Below, piece after piece: positions 44,703 through 53,288 of a stretch of 64,000 bases of DNA; within the stretch, counting starts at the first letter, position 1, and each line of letters opens with the position of its first letter. The notes beneath the pieces were generated by a model, which saw only the letters and a list, made by a program, of their open reading frames with translations, was not told where the DNA came from and ran no database searches. The translations under genes and the position numbers were made by a program. Location of the stretch: assembly GCF_902705885.1 (NCBI RefSeq), contig NZ_CACSIP010000001.1:382683-446682 (forward strand), read 5' to 3'. The DNA is from Mycolicibacterium austroafricanum. Its GTDB lineage: Bacteria; Actinomycetota; Actinomycetes; Mycobacteriales; Mycobacteriaceae.

Positions 44703-46307
44703 CTAGTCGACGCTATCGGCCCCGCTTGGGGCATAGGGCATGTCGGCCAGATGGGTGTTGGCCGGCTCGGGTGTCCCCCTGCGCGACGAGTTCGCGGGCG
44801 CGGGACGCGACAGGACGTAAGCGCGCCGCTTCGGCCTGCGCGCACGAAGGCGATACAAGAAGGTCGGGCTGGGCCAGTTGGTAGAGATCGACCCCCGCGC
44901 CGAGCGATACCAGCTCGTGCACATAGTCCACACGGATCTGTCCAGGCGGCGACTCAACCGGTCGTTGAAGCGCTTCTCCACATCGGCACGGACCTCGATA
45001 ACACTTCCTGGATGGGCACGGAGAACCTTCATCAACCTGACGATGTGTCGGGCCTGCGATTCGAGCATGTAGACGATGGACCCGGATCCCACGTTGGTGT
45101 TGGGCCCGTACATCATGAGGAAATTCGGAAACTCTGGCACCGATAGGCCGTAGTAGGCGTGCGCGCCATCCGCCCACACGTCCGACAATTTCCGGTCCGA
45201 GCGGCCGTAGACCTCCATCGGGGAAAGAAACTCGGTGGCACTGAAGCCAGTGCCGTAGATGATCACGTCGGCGGCGTGGAAGTCGCCGTTCACCGTGCGG
45301 ATTCCGCCAGGTTCTACTGCCCGGATATCGTCGGTGACCAATGAAACGTTGGGACGTGCGAGCGCGGGGTAATAGTCGCTGGAGAACAGAATCCTCTTGC
45401 ACCCGGGCGCATAGTCCGGCGTCAGGTGGGAACGCAGCCGGGCATCCGACACCTGGCGACCTAGGTGCCGGAGGGCGATGACTCCCAAGACTCGCGCTAC
45501 TGGCTTCGCGTCGACGAGTGCCAACGCCAAGAACTCGAATATCGTCCAAATCATCAGACGTTCGCTGAGCCGCAGAATGGGCAACTTGCGCAGCAGTTGG
45601 TGATGCCGCCCACCGTACTGACGGTCGAATTTGGGCAGCACCCATGGGGCTGACCGTTGGAAAACGTCCAAGTGCTCAGCGCCTGCGGCGACCACCGGGA
45701 CGAACTGCACCGAACTAGCGCCGGTGCCGACGACCGCAAGCCGCTTGCCGCTGAGATTCAGATCGTGGTCCCAATTCGCGGAATGAAACGACGGGCCCGC
45801 GAAGCCCGAGATTCCAGGAATATCAGGAACTGAGGGTCGGGACAGCTGGCCCACGGCCGAAATGACGACATCGCACTCCAATTCCTGACTGGTAGTCGTG
45901 GTCAGACGCCATGTGTTCGTGCGCTCATCGAAGGCCGCCTTAGCGATTTCGGTTTTGGTCCGAAGGAGGGACAGCAAACCACTTTCGTCGGCGACGCGGC
46001 GAAGGTAGGCGAGGATATCGCCTTGTTCTGCGTAACGCCGACCCCACCTGGGATTCGGCGCCGAGGAGATCGAGTACAACTGCGACGGGACGTCACAGGC
46101 CGCCCCTGGGTAGGTGTTCTCCCGCCAGACTCCCCCGACACCATCGCCCTTTTCGACAATGAGGACCCTGTCGAACCCTGCGCGTTTGAGGCGAAGTGCA
46201 AGGGTAATTCCGGCGAAGCCAGCGCCGATGATGACGATCGAGGGGTTACCAGGGGGATTGTCCTGGGTTGGTTCACGTTTCACGGGTTTCATCGTTAGCT
46301 CATACAA
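44703..46307 (-). CDS. FAD-dependent (Baeyer-Villiger-type) monooxygenase
   Basis: A 534-residue class B flavoprotein monooxygenase. The FAD motif VIIGAGFAGITLALRLK is at about 25-41, the fingerprint-like FAGPSFHSANWD near 170 (F-x-G-x-x-x-H-x-x-x-W), and the NADP motif VVGTGASSVQFVPVV near 192. The last ~50 residues are Arg/Pro-rich and unlike the catalytic domain. The family inserts oxygen next to ketones or oxidises heteroatoms; the substrate is unknown. It is third of three such genes in this operon region and closest to MymA-like enzymes by context. Confidence 0.85.
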   Translation of the reverse strand: MYELTMKPVKREPTQDNPPGNPSIVIIGAGFAGITLALRLKRAGFDRVLIVEKGDGVGGVWRENTYPGAACDVPSQLYSISSAPNPRWGRRYAEQGDILAYLRRVADESGLLSLLRTKTEIAKAAFDERTNTWRLTTTTSQELECDVVISAVGQLSRPSVPDIPGISGFAGPSFHSANWDHDLNLSGKRLAVVGTGASSVQFVPVVAAGAEHLDVFQRSAPWVLPKFDRQYGGRHHQLLRKLPILRLSERLMIWTIFEFLALALVDAKPVARVLGVIALRHLGRQVSDARLRSHLTPDYAPGCKRILFSSDYYPALARPNVSLVTDDIRAVEPGGIRTVNGDFHAADVIIYGTGFSATEFLSPMEVYGRSDRKLSDVWADGAHAYYGLSVPEFPNFLMMYGPNTNVGSGSIVYMLESQARHIVRLMKVLRAHPGSVIEVRADVEKRFNDRLSRRLDRSVWTMCTSWYRSARGSISTNWPSPTFLYRLRARRPKRRAYVLSRPAPANSSRRGTPEPANTHLADMPYAPSGADSVD

Positions 46308-46354
46308 CCTTCGTGCTGGGGCGCCTCGTGGTCAAGGCGTGCGCAGGGACGCTG

Positions 46355-47317
46355 TCAACGGACGGTGGCCGAAGTAGCCAAGAACTCGCCACCGAGCCTG
46401 AGGGCCTCACGTGCTTCTGGCAGTAGGCGAAACATCGCCTGGAAGACATGGATCTGGCCGCGGAAAACTTGCAACTGCGAGGAGACCCCTGCAGTTTGCA
46501 GACGTTTGGCAAAGACTCTGGAGTCGTCGAGCAACATCTCTCGTCCGCCGACCTGAATCAAAGTTGGTGGCATGTCCGTGAGATCAGCATCGAGCACGCT
46601 TATCCTCGGGTCGGCTGGATCGGCGCCCGCCACGTACAGACCAATTGTTCTCGACGCAGAGATGGCGGACGCAAAGGGGTCCCGTCTGCGCAGATCACGG
46701 TCCATCGCGAGTTGGCATGTCAAATCCAGCACCGGCGACATCAGCAGCATGGCATCCGGCGTCGGCAGTCGATGTTCCCGAGCGCCAAGCGCCGTCGCCG
46801 CAGCAAGCTGGCCGCCTGCGGAATCGCCGGCGAGCGCCACCGTGCCAGAAGACGCGGTGATCGCGCTTCCCTCTGTCAACCATCGATAGGCGATCAGTGC
46901 ATCATCTGCGGCCGCCGGGAAGGGATATTTCGGGACCAATCGATAGCGCACGGCAAATACCGGCCTGCGGGCGGCCGCGGACAGTTCGCTGATGAGGCCA
47001 CGGTGGGTCTCGGGAGAGCACATAGAAAATGCGCCGCCGTGTATATAAAGAATCGGCGGAGCATCCGAGGCCACGTTGGCCGCCTTGACCCAGTCGCCTC
47101 GCACACGTTCACCGGCGAAGGGCGTGTCTACCTTCTCGACACTGATTGCGCGCCTTGGCCGCGACACCACGAGTGTTCCCCGTAGCACGCGGTCCATGAC
47201 CGCGAAGCCATGGTCGTTGGCCGGAATCACTTGCGTGAGAGGTCGAAGAACGCCTCGCGCCGTTGCCGCGACCAGGTGGCTCGCCATGCTCGGATTCGGC
47301 CTGGCAGGTGAACTCAT
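46355..47317 (-). CDS. Alpha/beta-hydrolase, hormone-sensitive-lipase type (LipR/LipN-like)
   Basis: A 320-residue esterase/lipase. The HGGAF oxyanion motif, the GDSAGG nucleophile elbow, the acid in the DADLTDMPPTLIQVG region and catalytic His in IHVFQ fit the HSL family. It would hydrolyse the ester formed by a Baeyer-Villiger reaction, as proposed for LipR beside MymA (inference). ATG 47317 overlaps the previous stop (ATGA); a longer frame to 47611 lies over the monooxygenase gene and is not used. Confidence 0.9.
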   Translation of the reverse strand: MSSPARPNPSMASHLVAATARGVLRPLTQVIPANDHGFAVMDRVLRGTLVVSRPRRAISVEKVDTPFAGERVRGDWVKAANVASDAPPILYIHGGAFSMCSPETHRGLISELSAAARRPVFAVRYRLVPKYPFPAAADDALIAYRWLTEGSAITASSGTVALAGDSAGGQLAAATALGAREHRLPTPDAMLLMSPVLDLTCQLAMDRDLRRRDPFASAISASRTIGLYVAGADPADPRISVLDADLTDMPPTLIQVGGREMLLDDSRVFAKRLQTAGVSSQLQVFRGQIHVFQAMFRLLPEAREALRLGGEFLATSATVR

Positions 47318-48903
47318 CCGGCGGTGTCCACCTTCTGTGGGGCAGTGTCCGCCTTTTTCGCCGGTCGCCGTTCGAAACGGTAGTCGGCCAAGTCGAATCG
47401 TCGACTGCGCCAGATCGACTCGACCGTCGTCGTGGGACGCAGAGGCACGTCCCCATGCTTGTCGAAGTAATAGCTGTTCGCGCCCGCGCAGCTGTCCTGC
47501 CAGAAGACCTGCGTATGCCGCCGTGCCAGCATCTCCGCGAAGAAGCGTTGATTCGCCTCCTCGCGTACCTCGACGTAGTTCGAGTCGGCCGTCCTGGCAT
47601 GCCGGAGGCAACGGAGAATGTGACCCGCCTGTGCCTCGATGAGTGCGAAGTAGGACGACCCGTTGTATCCGTACGGGCCAAACACTGAGAAATGGTTCGG
47701 GAATCCTGGCACGCTGACTCCCTCATATGCCTGGAGTCGGTTCTCGTCCCACCACTGTGCCTGGTCTCGGCCGGCGACACCTCTGAGCGAGTAGGTGGGC
47801 ATGCTGTCCGATTCCATGACCTTGAATCCCGTTGCCAGGACGAGCACGTCGATCTCGTGTCTGACGCCATCGGCCGTAATTACCGCGGTCTCATCCACCC
47901 GGGTGATGGGGTTGGTTTCAAGAAGGACGTTCTCGCGGTTGAACGTCTTCAAATATTCGTTGTGAAAGCTTGGTCGCTTGCAGCCCAGCGCGTAACGCGG
48001 CGTCAGCTTCTCCCGAACGACCGGGTCGGTGACCTGCCGACGCATATAGCTGATCGCTGCACGCTCGATCGCCGACGCCAGCGGTATGGCGGTATGGAAG
48101 TGCGCTGCGACGGGAAAGGTGAGTTCGACAAAGGCCTGGCTGGCTCCCCGCGCGGCGATCTGCGCTCCGGGTGCGAGCCGGAGAAGAGCACTCAGCGGGC
48201 GGGGCACCGCGAAGTCGAATTTCGGCAGACACCATATCGGGGTGCGCTGAAAGACGGTGAGTGTGTCCACGTCCTTGGCTATCGAGGGGATCAGTTGCAC
48301 CGCCGAGGCGCCCGTCCCGATGACGGCGACCCTCTTTCCGGTGAGGGTCTGCTGGTGGTCCCAGCGCGACGTGTGCATCGTGACCCCGCCGAAGTCCCCG
48401 ACCCCCGGTATGTCCGGCGATTTTGGTCGCGTGAGAACCCCGGAGGCATTGATGACGAACCTCGCTGTCAGTTCCTCGTCCGTCGAGGTAAACAAACGCC
48501 ACAATGTCGATTCTTCGTCGAACTCAGCCCTCACAACCGTGACTCCGAAGCGGATGCGCGACGCGAGGCCATATTTTTTCACGCAATGCTTCGCGTAGTT
48601 CTTCAGTTCGATCCCCGGCGCATAGGTACGGGACCACGACGGGCGTTTCTCAAAGGAGAATTGGTAACTATATGACGGAATGTCTACTGCAATCCCCGGG
48701 TAGGTATTCCAGTACCAGGTTCCACCCACCCCTTGGGCCTCATCAACGATGAGGAAGTCCGAGAAACCTTCCTTCAGCAGCTTGATGCCCACTCCGATCC
48801 CGGAGAATCCAGCTCCGATGACCAATATCTCGTGGGTGGGGACCTCGTACGTAGGGGCTCCGGAGGTGGGGGCATTCTCGTCGCCCGCAACATGGACACT
48901 CAA
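47314..48903 (-). CDS. FAD-dependent Baeyer-Villiger-type monooxygenase
   Basis: A 529-residue flavoprotein. FAD motif VIGAGFSGIGVGIKLLKEG, GTWYWNTYPG typical of the family, fingerprint FGGVTMHTSRWDH (F-x-G-x-x-x-H-T-x-x-W) and NADP motif VIGTGASAVQLIPSI. It is coupled by ATGA overlaps to both neighbours, so the two monooxygenases and the lipase are made together. The substrate is likely a ketone or steroid-like compound; not determined. Confidence 0.92.
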   Translation of the reverse strand: MSVHVAGDENAPTSGAPTYEVPTHEILVIGAGFSGIGVGIKLLKEGFSDFLIVDEAQGVGGTWYWNTYPGIAVDIPSYSYQFSFEKRPSWSRTYAPGIELKNYAKHCVKKYGLASRIRFGVTVVRAEFDEESTLWRLFTSTDEELTARFVINASGVLTRPKSPDIPGVGDFGGVTMHTSRWDHQQTLTGKRVAVIGTGASAVQLIPSIAKDVDTLTVFQRTPIWCLPKFDFAVPRPLSALLRLAPGAQIAARGASQAFVELTFPVAAHFHTAIPLASAIERAAISYMRRQVTDPVVREKLTPRYALGCKRPSFHNEYLKTFNRENVLLETNPITRVDETAVITADGVRHEIDVLVLATGFKVMESDSMPTYSLRGVAGRDQAQWWDENRLQAYEGVSVPGFPNHFSVFGPYGYNGSSYFALIEAQAGHILRCLRHARTADSNYVEVREEANQRFFAEMLARRHTQVFWQDSCAGANSYYFDKHGDVPLRPTTTVESIWRSRRFDLADYRFERRPAKKADTAPQKVDTAG

Positions 48904-50570
48904 GCGTCTTTCCTCACTCTCGAGGCTGCGCGCTTAGGCGGTACCTTCCCGACGCCCACGTCCAGGATGTCGGCTTTGACGTCAGACCGCGTTGGCAGGG
49001 CGCCTGCGCTTTTTCGGCCCTGGGCTACCTTGGCCTTGCGGCCCTGGGCAACCTTGGCCACATTCGAGCCGTTTTGGGCGTGTTCGGTTGGGTGGTGCTC
49101 AGTTCGTGCGGTTGTCGGGGTCGTTACATAATCACCCATGTCGACCTTGGACAGTGCGCGCTTGAACTGGGTGGCGAAACCGGGGTACATGGTGCCGTTG
49201 TATCCGTCATTCGTGAGGTACCAGCTCTTGCAACCCGAATTCCAAGTCGTACTTCCCAACCGCTGCTGTACCTCGCCGTGGTAATTATTTTGCCGATCTT
49301 CGCGGACCTCGAGCGTACTGAGATCATTCGCGATGATCGCGCCGATGGCTTTGACGATGTAGTTGATCTCGGCCTCCATGTACACGAGGGCCGAGTTATG
49401 GCCGGGCCCTGAATTTGGTCCGAAGGTGAAGAAAAGATTGGGATAGCCTGCGACGGTGACGCTCCGGTACGCATAGGCGCCCTGGGACCACTCGTCGGAG
49501 AGCTCACGACCATGCGCGCCTCGGATGGGAAAAGGTGTGCCAGCCTTGCATACATCGAAGCCGGTGGCGAAGACGATGCAGTCCAGTTCGTGTTCGATGC
49601 CATCTGCGGTCCGTATGCCATTCGGCGACAGGGTCGCGATCGGCCATGAGACGAGCTTGCAGTTGTCGCGCTGAAGAGCGGGGTAGTAATCGCTGCTCAT
49701 CAGCATCCGTTTGCAGCCGGCACGGAAGTTCGGCGTCAGCTGGCGCCTGAGCCAAGTATCCGATACCTGCCTCCGCAAATTCGCCTTCGCCAGTAGCTGG
49801 ATGCCAGTGGTGACCGGGGTATCCCAGACCATGCCGACGGCCATGAGCTCGTGGCCCCAAAACCACGCCTGCCGTCCGACGTTCTGCACGCGAGGCAAGC
49901 GACGAAACGCCGTCCGCACCCACTGCGGATGGGAGAAGTCGGGCCGAGGGAGGACCCAGCCGGGGGTGCGTTGGAAGACCTTGACCGACCGCGCAGTCTT
50001 CACCAGTTCGGGAATGATCTGAACAGCGCTGGCTCCGGTGCCGATCACGGCGACACGTTTGTCGCTCATGTCGTAGTCGTGATCCCAACGCGCACTGTGG
50101 ATCTTGTGACCATCGAAGGTGTCCAGTCCGCGGATGTCCGGCAGGCTCGCATTCGCCAGCGGCCCACTGGCCATCACTGCGGTGCGCGCCGTGAACTGCG
50201 AGCCGTCAGCTGTCTGCGCCGTCCACAGTGCGCTTTCCTCGTCGAACTCCAGACCGGTGACGTTCACTCCGAACCGGATGAAACGCGACAGCGAGTACTT
50301 GTCGACCATCGTCTTGATGTAGCCGAGGATCTCGGCGCTGCCCGAATACGCGCGGGACCAGTCCGGATTTTGCTCGAACCCGTAGGAATAGAGCAGCGAC
50401 GGGATGTCGCACGCCGCGCCGGGATAGGTGTTGTCCCGCCAGGTACCACCCACCTCGTCGGCACGTTCAAGGACAACGAAATCGTCGATACCCTGTTGTA
50501 GCAACCGGATTGCGGTTCCCAGGCCGGCGAAACCCGCACCGACGATCAAGACGGTCGTGGTGTCGCTCAT
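48900..50570 (-). CDS. FAD-dependent Baeyer-Villiger-type monooxygenase with Lys/Ala-rich tail
   Basis: A 556-residue flavoprotein. FAD motif LIVGAGFAGLGTAIRLLQQG, GTWRDNTYPGAACDIPS, fingerprint FDGHKIHSARWDHD and NADP motif VIGTGASAVQIIPEL. The catalytic part ends near 495; then an unusual ~60-residue polar tail contains a repeated KVAQGRK and ends PPKRAASRVRKDA, encoded by a 24-bp tandem repeat. Start ATG 50570 gives MSDTTTVLIVGAGFAG; 36 bases upstream another ATG adds residues not in the family. It is coupled to the diiron gene. Confidence 0.92.
   Translation of the reverse strand: MSDTTTVLIVGAGFAGLGTAIRLLQQGIDDFVVLERADEVGGTWRDNTYPGAACDIPSLLYSYGFEQNPDWSRAYSGSAEILGYIKTMVDKYSLSRFIRFGVNVTGLEFDEESALWTAQTADGSQFTARTAVMASGPLANASLPDIRGLDTFDGHKIHSARWDHDYDMSDKRVAVIGTGASAVQIIPELVKTARSVKVFQRTPGWVLPRPDFSHPQWVRTAFRRLPRVQNVGRQAWFWGHELMAVGMVWDTPVTTGIQLLAKANLRRQVSDTWLRRQLTPNFRAGCKRMLMSSDYYPALQRDNCKLVSWPIATLSPNGIRTADGIEHELDCIVFATGFDVCKAGTPFPIRGAHGRELSDEWSQGAYAYRSVTVAGYPNLFFTFGPNSGPGHNSALVYMEAEINYIVKAIGAIIANDLSTLEVREDRQNNYHGEVQQRLGSTTWNSGCKSWYLTNDGYNGTMYPGFATQFKRALSKVDMGDYVTTPTTARTEHHPTEHAQNGSNVAKVAQGRKAKVAQGRKSAGALPTRSDVKADILDVGVGKVPPKRAASRVRKDA
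49015..49059. repeat. 24-bp tandem repeat inside the monooxygenase tail
   Basis: Two 21-bp copies (49015-49035 and 49039-49059), each reading CGGCCCTGGGC then ACCTTGGCC with one mismatch, spaced 24 bp. They encode the KVAQGRK duplication in the C-terminal tail of the monooxygenase. Confidence 0.8.
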
Positions 50571-51490
50571 CTGGCCACCGGTTCGTAGGTCAGCTCTTCT
50601 GTCCACGTCGGTGACTTACCGAGCACCTCGGTGGGGAAGTGGTCGATCGCGGTACCCAGCCGCTGCGAAATGAAATGCAATGGCTGAGAACGCTTGATGC
50701 TGGCGGACATGTGAGCCTTCAAGATGTGGTAGCCCGGAACGCGGCGCGTGAACTCACTACGATCTCCGACGTTCTCGTACCGCATCACCGCGTTGTAGAG
50801 CTTCTCCTCCGACAATCCCATGGCGTTGAGATTGGTCAACATCCTGGTGAGCAACGGCACGTAGAGGACGCCGCCGAGAAGGATTCTCGGGTCGATGAGC
50901 GCCCCCATCGTCTGAGTCGCATGAATGCGCATGGGGCTGGCGCCGAGGTCGTTCAGAACCTGGAATCCCACTGCCAAGTGCCGCGATTCGTCGTTGTTGA
51001 CCTTGTTGAAGACCTCGGCGCAGAGCGGATCCTGCACCTCGTCGAGAAGGAACTTGAGCAATGCTCCGTCGAGCGCAGTCTCCAAGGCTGGGATCGCCGC
51101 TCCGATCACCGTCAGCGGGAGGGCCTCGGCGTATCGGTCGATCCACTCGATGACCAGTCGAATATTCTTGTTCGGCACCGGGATTTCCCCTTCCTCGAGC
51201 ATCCCCCACCGCTGCATGAGCGCCAGCTCCGCGTTGGCGTGCCGCTGCTCCTCGGCATGGAAATACCGGTAGATGTCACCTAGAGCCTCGAACGGCGCTT
51301 TCGGCGCCATGGCGGCGAACGCGCGTGCACCGACGTGTTCTATCCACACCACGTCAGCCATGAACTGCTTCAGTTCGGGCCGCTGCTCATCAGTGATTTT
51401 ATCGGCGCCCGGCGCATCCCAATCGATGTCGGCCAGCGCCCACTGCCGATTCTTGATCGTCTCGAGCATATCGCTGTATTTGAATGCCAT
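50567..51490 (-). CDS. Ferritin-like diiron protein
   Basis: A 307-residue mainly helical protein with a likely diiron site: WIEHVGARAF, then YFHAEEQRHANAE (ExxH), AAIPALETALDG and NNDESRHLAVG (ExxH). It looks related to fatty-acid desaturase/R2-like or metal-dependent hydrolase-type diiron proteins; the oxidase activity is not known. ATG 51490 (MAFKYSDMLETIKNRQW) is preceded by GGAGA. Its stop overlaps the first monooxygenase start. It is second in the operon after the SDR. Confidence 0.75.
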   Translation of the reverse strand: MAFKYSDMLETIKNRQWALADIDWDAPGADKITDEQRPELKQFMADVVWIEHVGARAFAAMAPKAPFEALGDIYRYFHAEEQRHANAELALMQRWGMLEEGEIPVPNKNIRLVIEWIDRYAEALPLTVIGAAIPALETALDGALLKFLLDEVQDPLCAEVFNKVNNDESRHLAVGFQVLNDLGASPMRIHATQTMGALIDPRILLGGVLYVPLLTRMLTNLNAMGLSEEKLYNAVMRYENVGDRSEFTRRVPGYHILKAHMSASIKRSQPLHFISQRLGTAIDHFPTEVLGKSPTWTEELTYEPVAR

Positions 51491-51521
51491 TGGAGTCTCC
51501 TTTGTCTTTGTCTGGAATGAC

Positions 51522-52361
51522 TTAGCGCGCGATTCGCTCAACCAAACCGAGCGCACGGGTATACGTGGCAGGCACTGCCCGCTTAAATAACCAGAGAATC
51601 TTCGCGTCGACTTGGGGTAGGACGTGCAACTGACCGCGATCGTTCGCGTCCAACGTTTTGCGCGCCACCGATTCCGCCGACACGCCGGTCCACTTCATCA
51701 AATTCGTTGCCAGCTTGGCGGCCGACTCCTCAATACCAGGGTTATCGACGATGTTGGTCTTGACAAATGTCGGGCACAGTACAGTCACCGCCACACCAGT
51801 ACCACTCAGCTCGGCCGCCAAAGTCTCGGATAGCGAGAGCACGCCGGCCTTGCTGACGTTATAGGCACCCATCCGGGGCGCTGCTCCAAAACTTGCAGCC
51901 GATGCGACGTTGATAATTCCCCCGCTGCCCTTCGCACGAAGTCGCGGTACGAAGATCTCGCAGCCGTAAATCACTCCCCACAAGTTGACTGAAAGTGTCG
52001 CTTCCCAGTCCCGCTTGGGCGTCGCGCCGATGACATTGCCACCGATTCCGATGCCCGCGTTGTTGATCACCAGGCTGGCTGCCGCGCCGAACCACTTCTC
52101 GGCGCTGTCGGCGAGTTCGCGGACCTGCTCTTCGTCCGTGACATCGCATGCGATGTCGAGCCCCTCGCCGCCGGCTTGGACGACGAGCCCGACCGTCTCC
52201 TTGGCACGCACCGGGTCGATGTCGGCACACACCACTCGTCCACCTCTACGGGCGAGCTCCACCGCGAAGGCACGGCCAATTCCGCTGCCCGCTCCCGTTA
52301 CGACCGCGTTGGCGCGGCGGCTCAGGCGAGGCGGTCTGTCCCACCTCAAGATATCCATCAC
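51522..52361 (-). CDS. Short-chain dehydrogenase (SadH-like)
   Basis: A 279-residue SDR: TGAGSGIG cofactor loop, CADID (Asp for NAD preference), NNAG, ASAASFG and YNVSK catalytic Tyr/Lys, followed by a C-terminal KILWLFKRAVPATYTRALGL segment. In the mymA operon of M. tuberculosis an SDR (SadH) likewise accompanies MymA and LipR. It is the promoter-proximal gene of the minus-strand operon, divergent from the TetR gene 52500-53141. Confidence 0.88.
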   Translation of the reverse strand: MMDILRWDRPPRLSRRANAVVTGAGSGIGRAFAVELARRGGRVVCADIDPVRAKETVGLVVQAGGEGLDIACDVTDEEQVRELADSAEKWFGAAASLVINNAGIGIGGNVIGATPKRDWEATLSVNLWGVIYGCEIFVPRLRAKGSGGIINVASAASFGAAPRMGAYNVSKAGVLSLSETLAAELSGTGVAVTVLCPTFVKTNIVDNPGIEESAAKLATNLMKWTGVSAESVARKTLDANDRGQLHVLPQVDAKILWLFKRAVPATYTRALGLVERIAR

Positions 52362-52477
52362 TACTGAATCCTTTGCAGATTACGGCGACGCCTGACCTGT
52401 GAGACAAGCCGGCCTGCAGCCATCTGGTGGCGGCGAACACAATTGTGGTCGCCTGCCACCAGTTTGATGCGGCGCTC

Positions 52478-52515
52478 CTGCCTTTGTCAAGATGTATTCG
52501 TGCGGACAAAGGCAG
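52478..52515. promoter_or_regulatory. 11-bp inverted repeat enclosing a GTG start
   Basis: CTGCCTTTGTC (52478-52488) and GACAAAGGCAG (52505-52515) are perfect inverted repeats separated by 16 bases. The start codon of the TetR gene (GTG 52500) sits in the spacer. It can be a repressor operator, or in RNA a hairpin with the start codon in its loop. Confidence 0.65.
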
Positions 52516-53141
52516 CAAGGTGGGGCGGGCGTACTGGCGCCGAACGACGGGCTGACCGGCGGCGGCGCCTAGTGAACGCGGCGACGGAGATCTGGACGGA
52601 AAGCGGATGGGCTGCCGTGACAATGCGTGGGGTCTGCTCCAGAGCCGCGCTGAACGACCGATATTTCTACGAGGAGTTCAAGACGCGCGATGAGTTGCTC
52701 GTAGCAGCGTGGGACAACGTGCGGGACGAGATGCTCGGCGAGGTTTCGGCAACATTTGCCGAACGCGTCGGTCAACCACCGATCGAAACCATTCGCGCCG
52801 CAATCTCGATCGTTGTTCTCCGCATCGCGCAGGATGCCGGGCGAGCACAGATCCTGCTGACACAGCACGTCGGCAGTTCAACATTGCAAGATCGCCGAGC
52901 GGTGGCCTTGCAGGAAGCAACCCAGCTCGTCATGGCCGCCAGCAAGCCGCATCTGAAGCCTGACGCAGACGAAATGGCTCTGCGTATGGACACGTTTGTA
53001 GCGGTCGGCGGCTTCGTCGAACTGATCAGCGCTTGGCACGCAGGACTACTGGTCGATGTAAGTCAGGTCGACATCGTCGAACATACGAGTAGACTTGCTG
53101 AGACGCTGGCTCGCCGCTACGTGGTTGATAAGTTTGGCTAG
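52500..53141 (+). CDS. TetR family regulator of the monooxygenase operon
   Basis: A 213-residue TetR protein with HTH RRRRLVNAATEIWTESGWAAVTMRGVCSRAALNDRYFYEEFKTRDELLVAAWDNV and a divergent C-terminal domain. GTG 52500 lies within a perfect inverted repeat; an earlier in-frame ATG at 52443 would encode the repeat's left arm. It is divergent from the SDR gene that opens the monooxygenase operon, so it probably represses both. Confidence 0.88.
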   Translation: MRTKAARWGGRTGAERRADRRRRLVNAATEIWTESGWAAVTMRGVCSRAALNDRYFYEEFKTRDELLVAAWDNVRDEMLGEVSATFAERVGQPPIETIRAAISIVVLRIAQDAGRAQILLTQHVGSSTLQDRRAVALQEATQLVMAASKPHLKPDADEMALRMDTFVAVGGFVELISAWHAGLLVDVSQVDIVEHTSRLAETLARRYVVDKFG

Positions 53142-53288
53142 CTGGTACTCCGGAGGCAATTTCCCGGTGGCGGAGGCTGCATTGGCCGCAGGGGTCGTGA
53201 CACACCGTTGACTTACCTTAGAAACGGTGGAAGGTCCGTCTCGTCGACCTGCCAAGCCGACGCTCCTGCTGTCGAATGGCGGCTTCAC

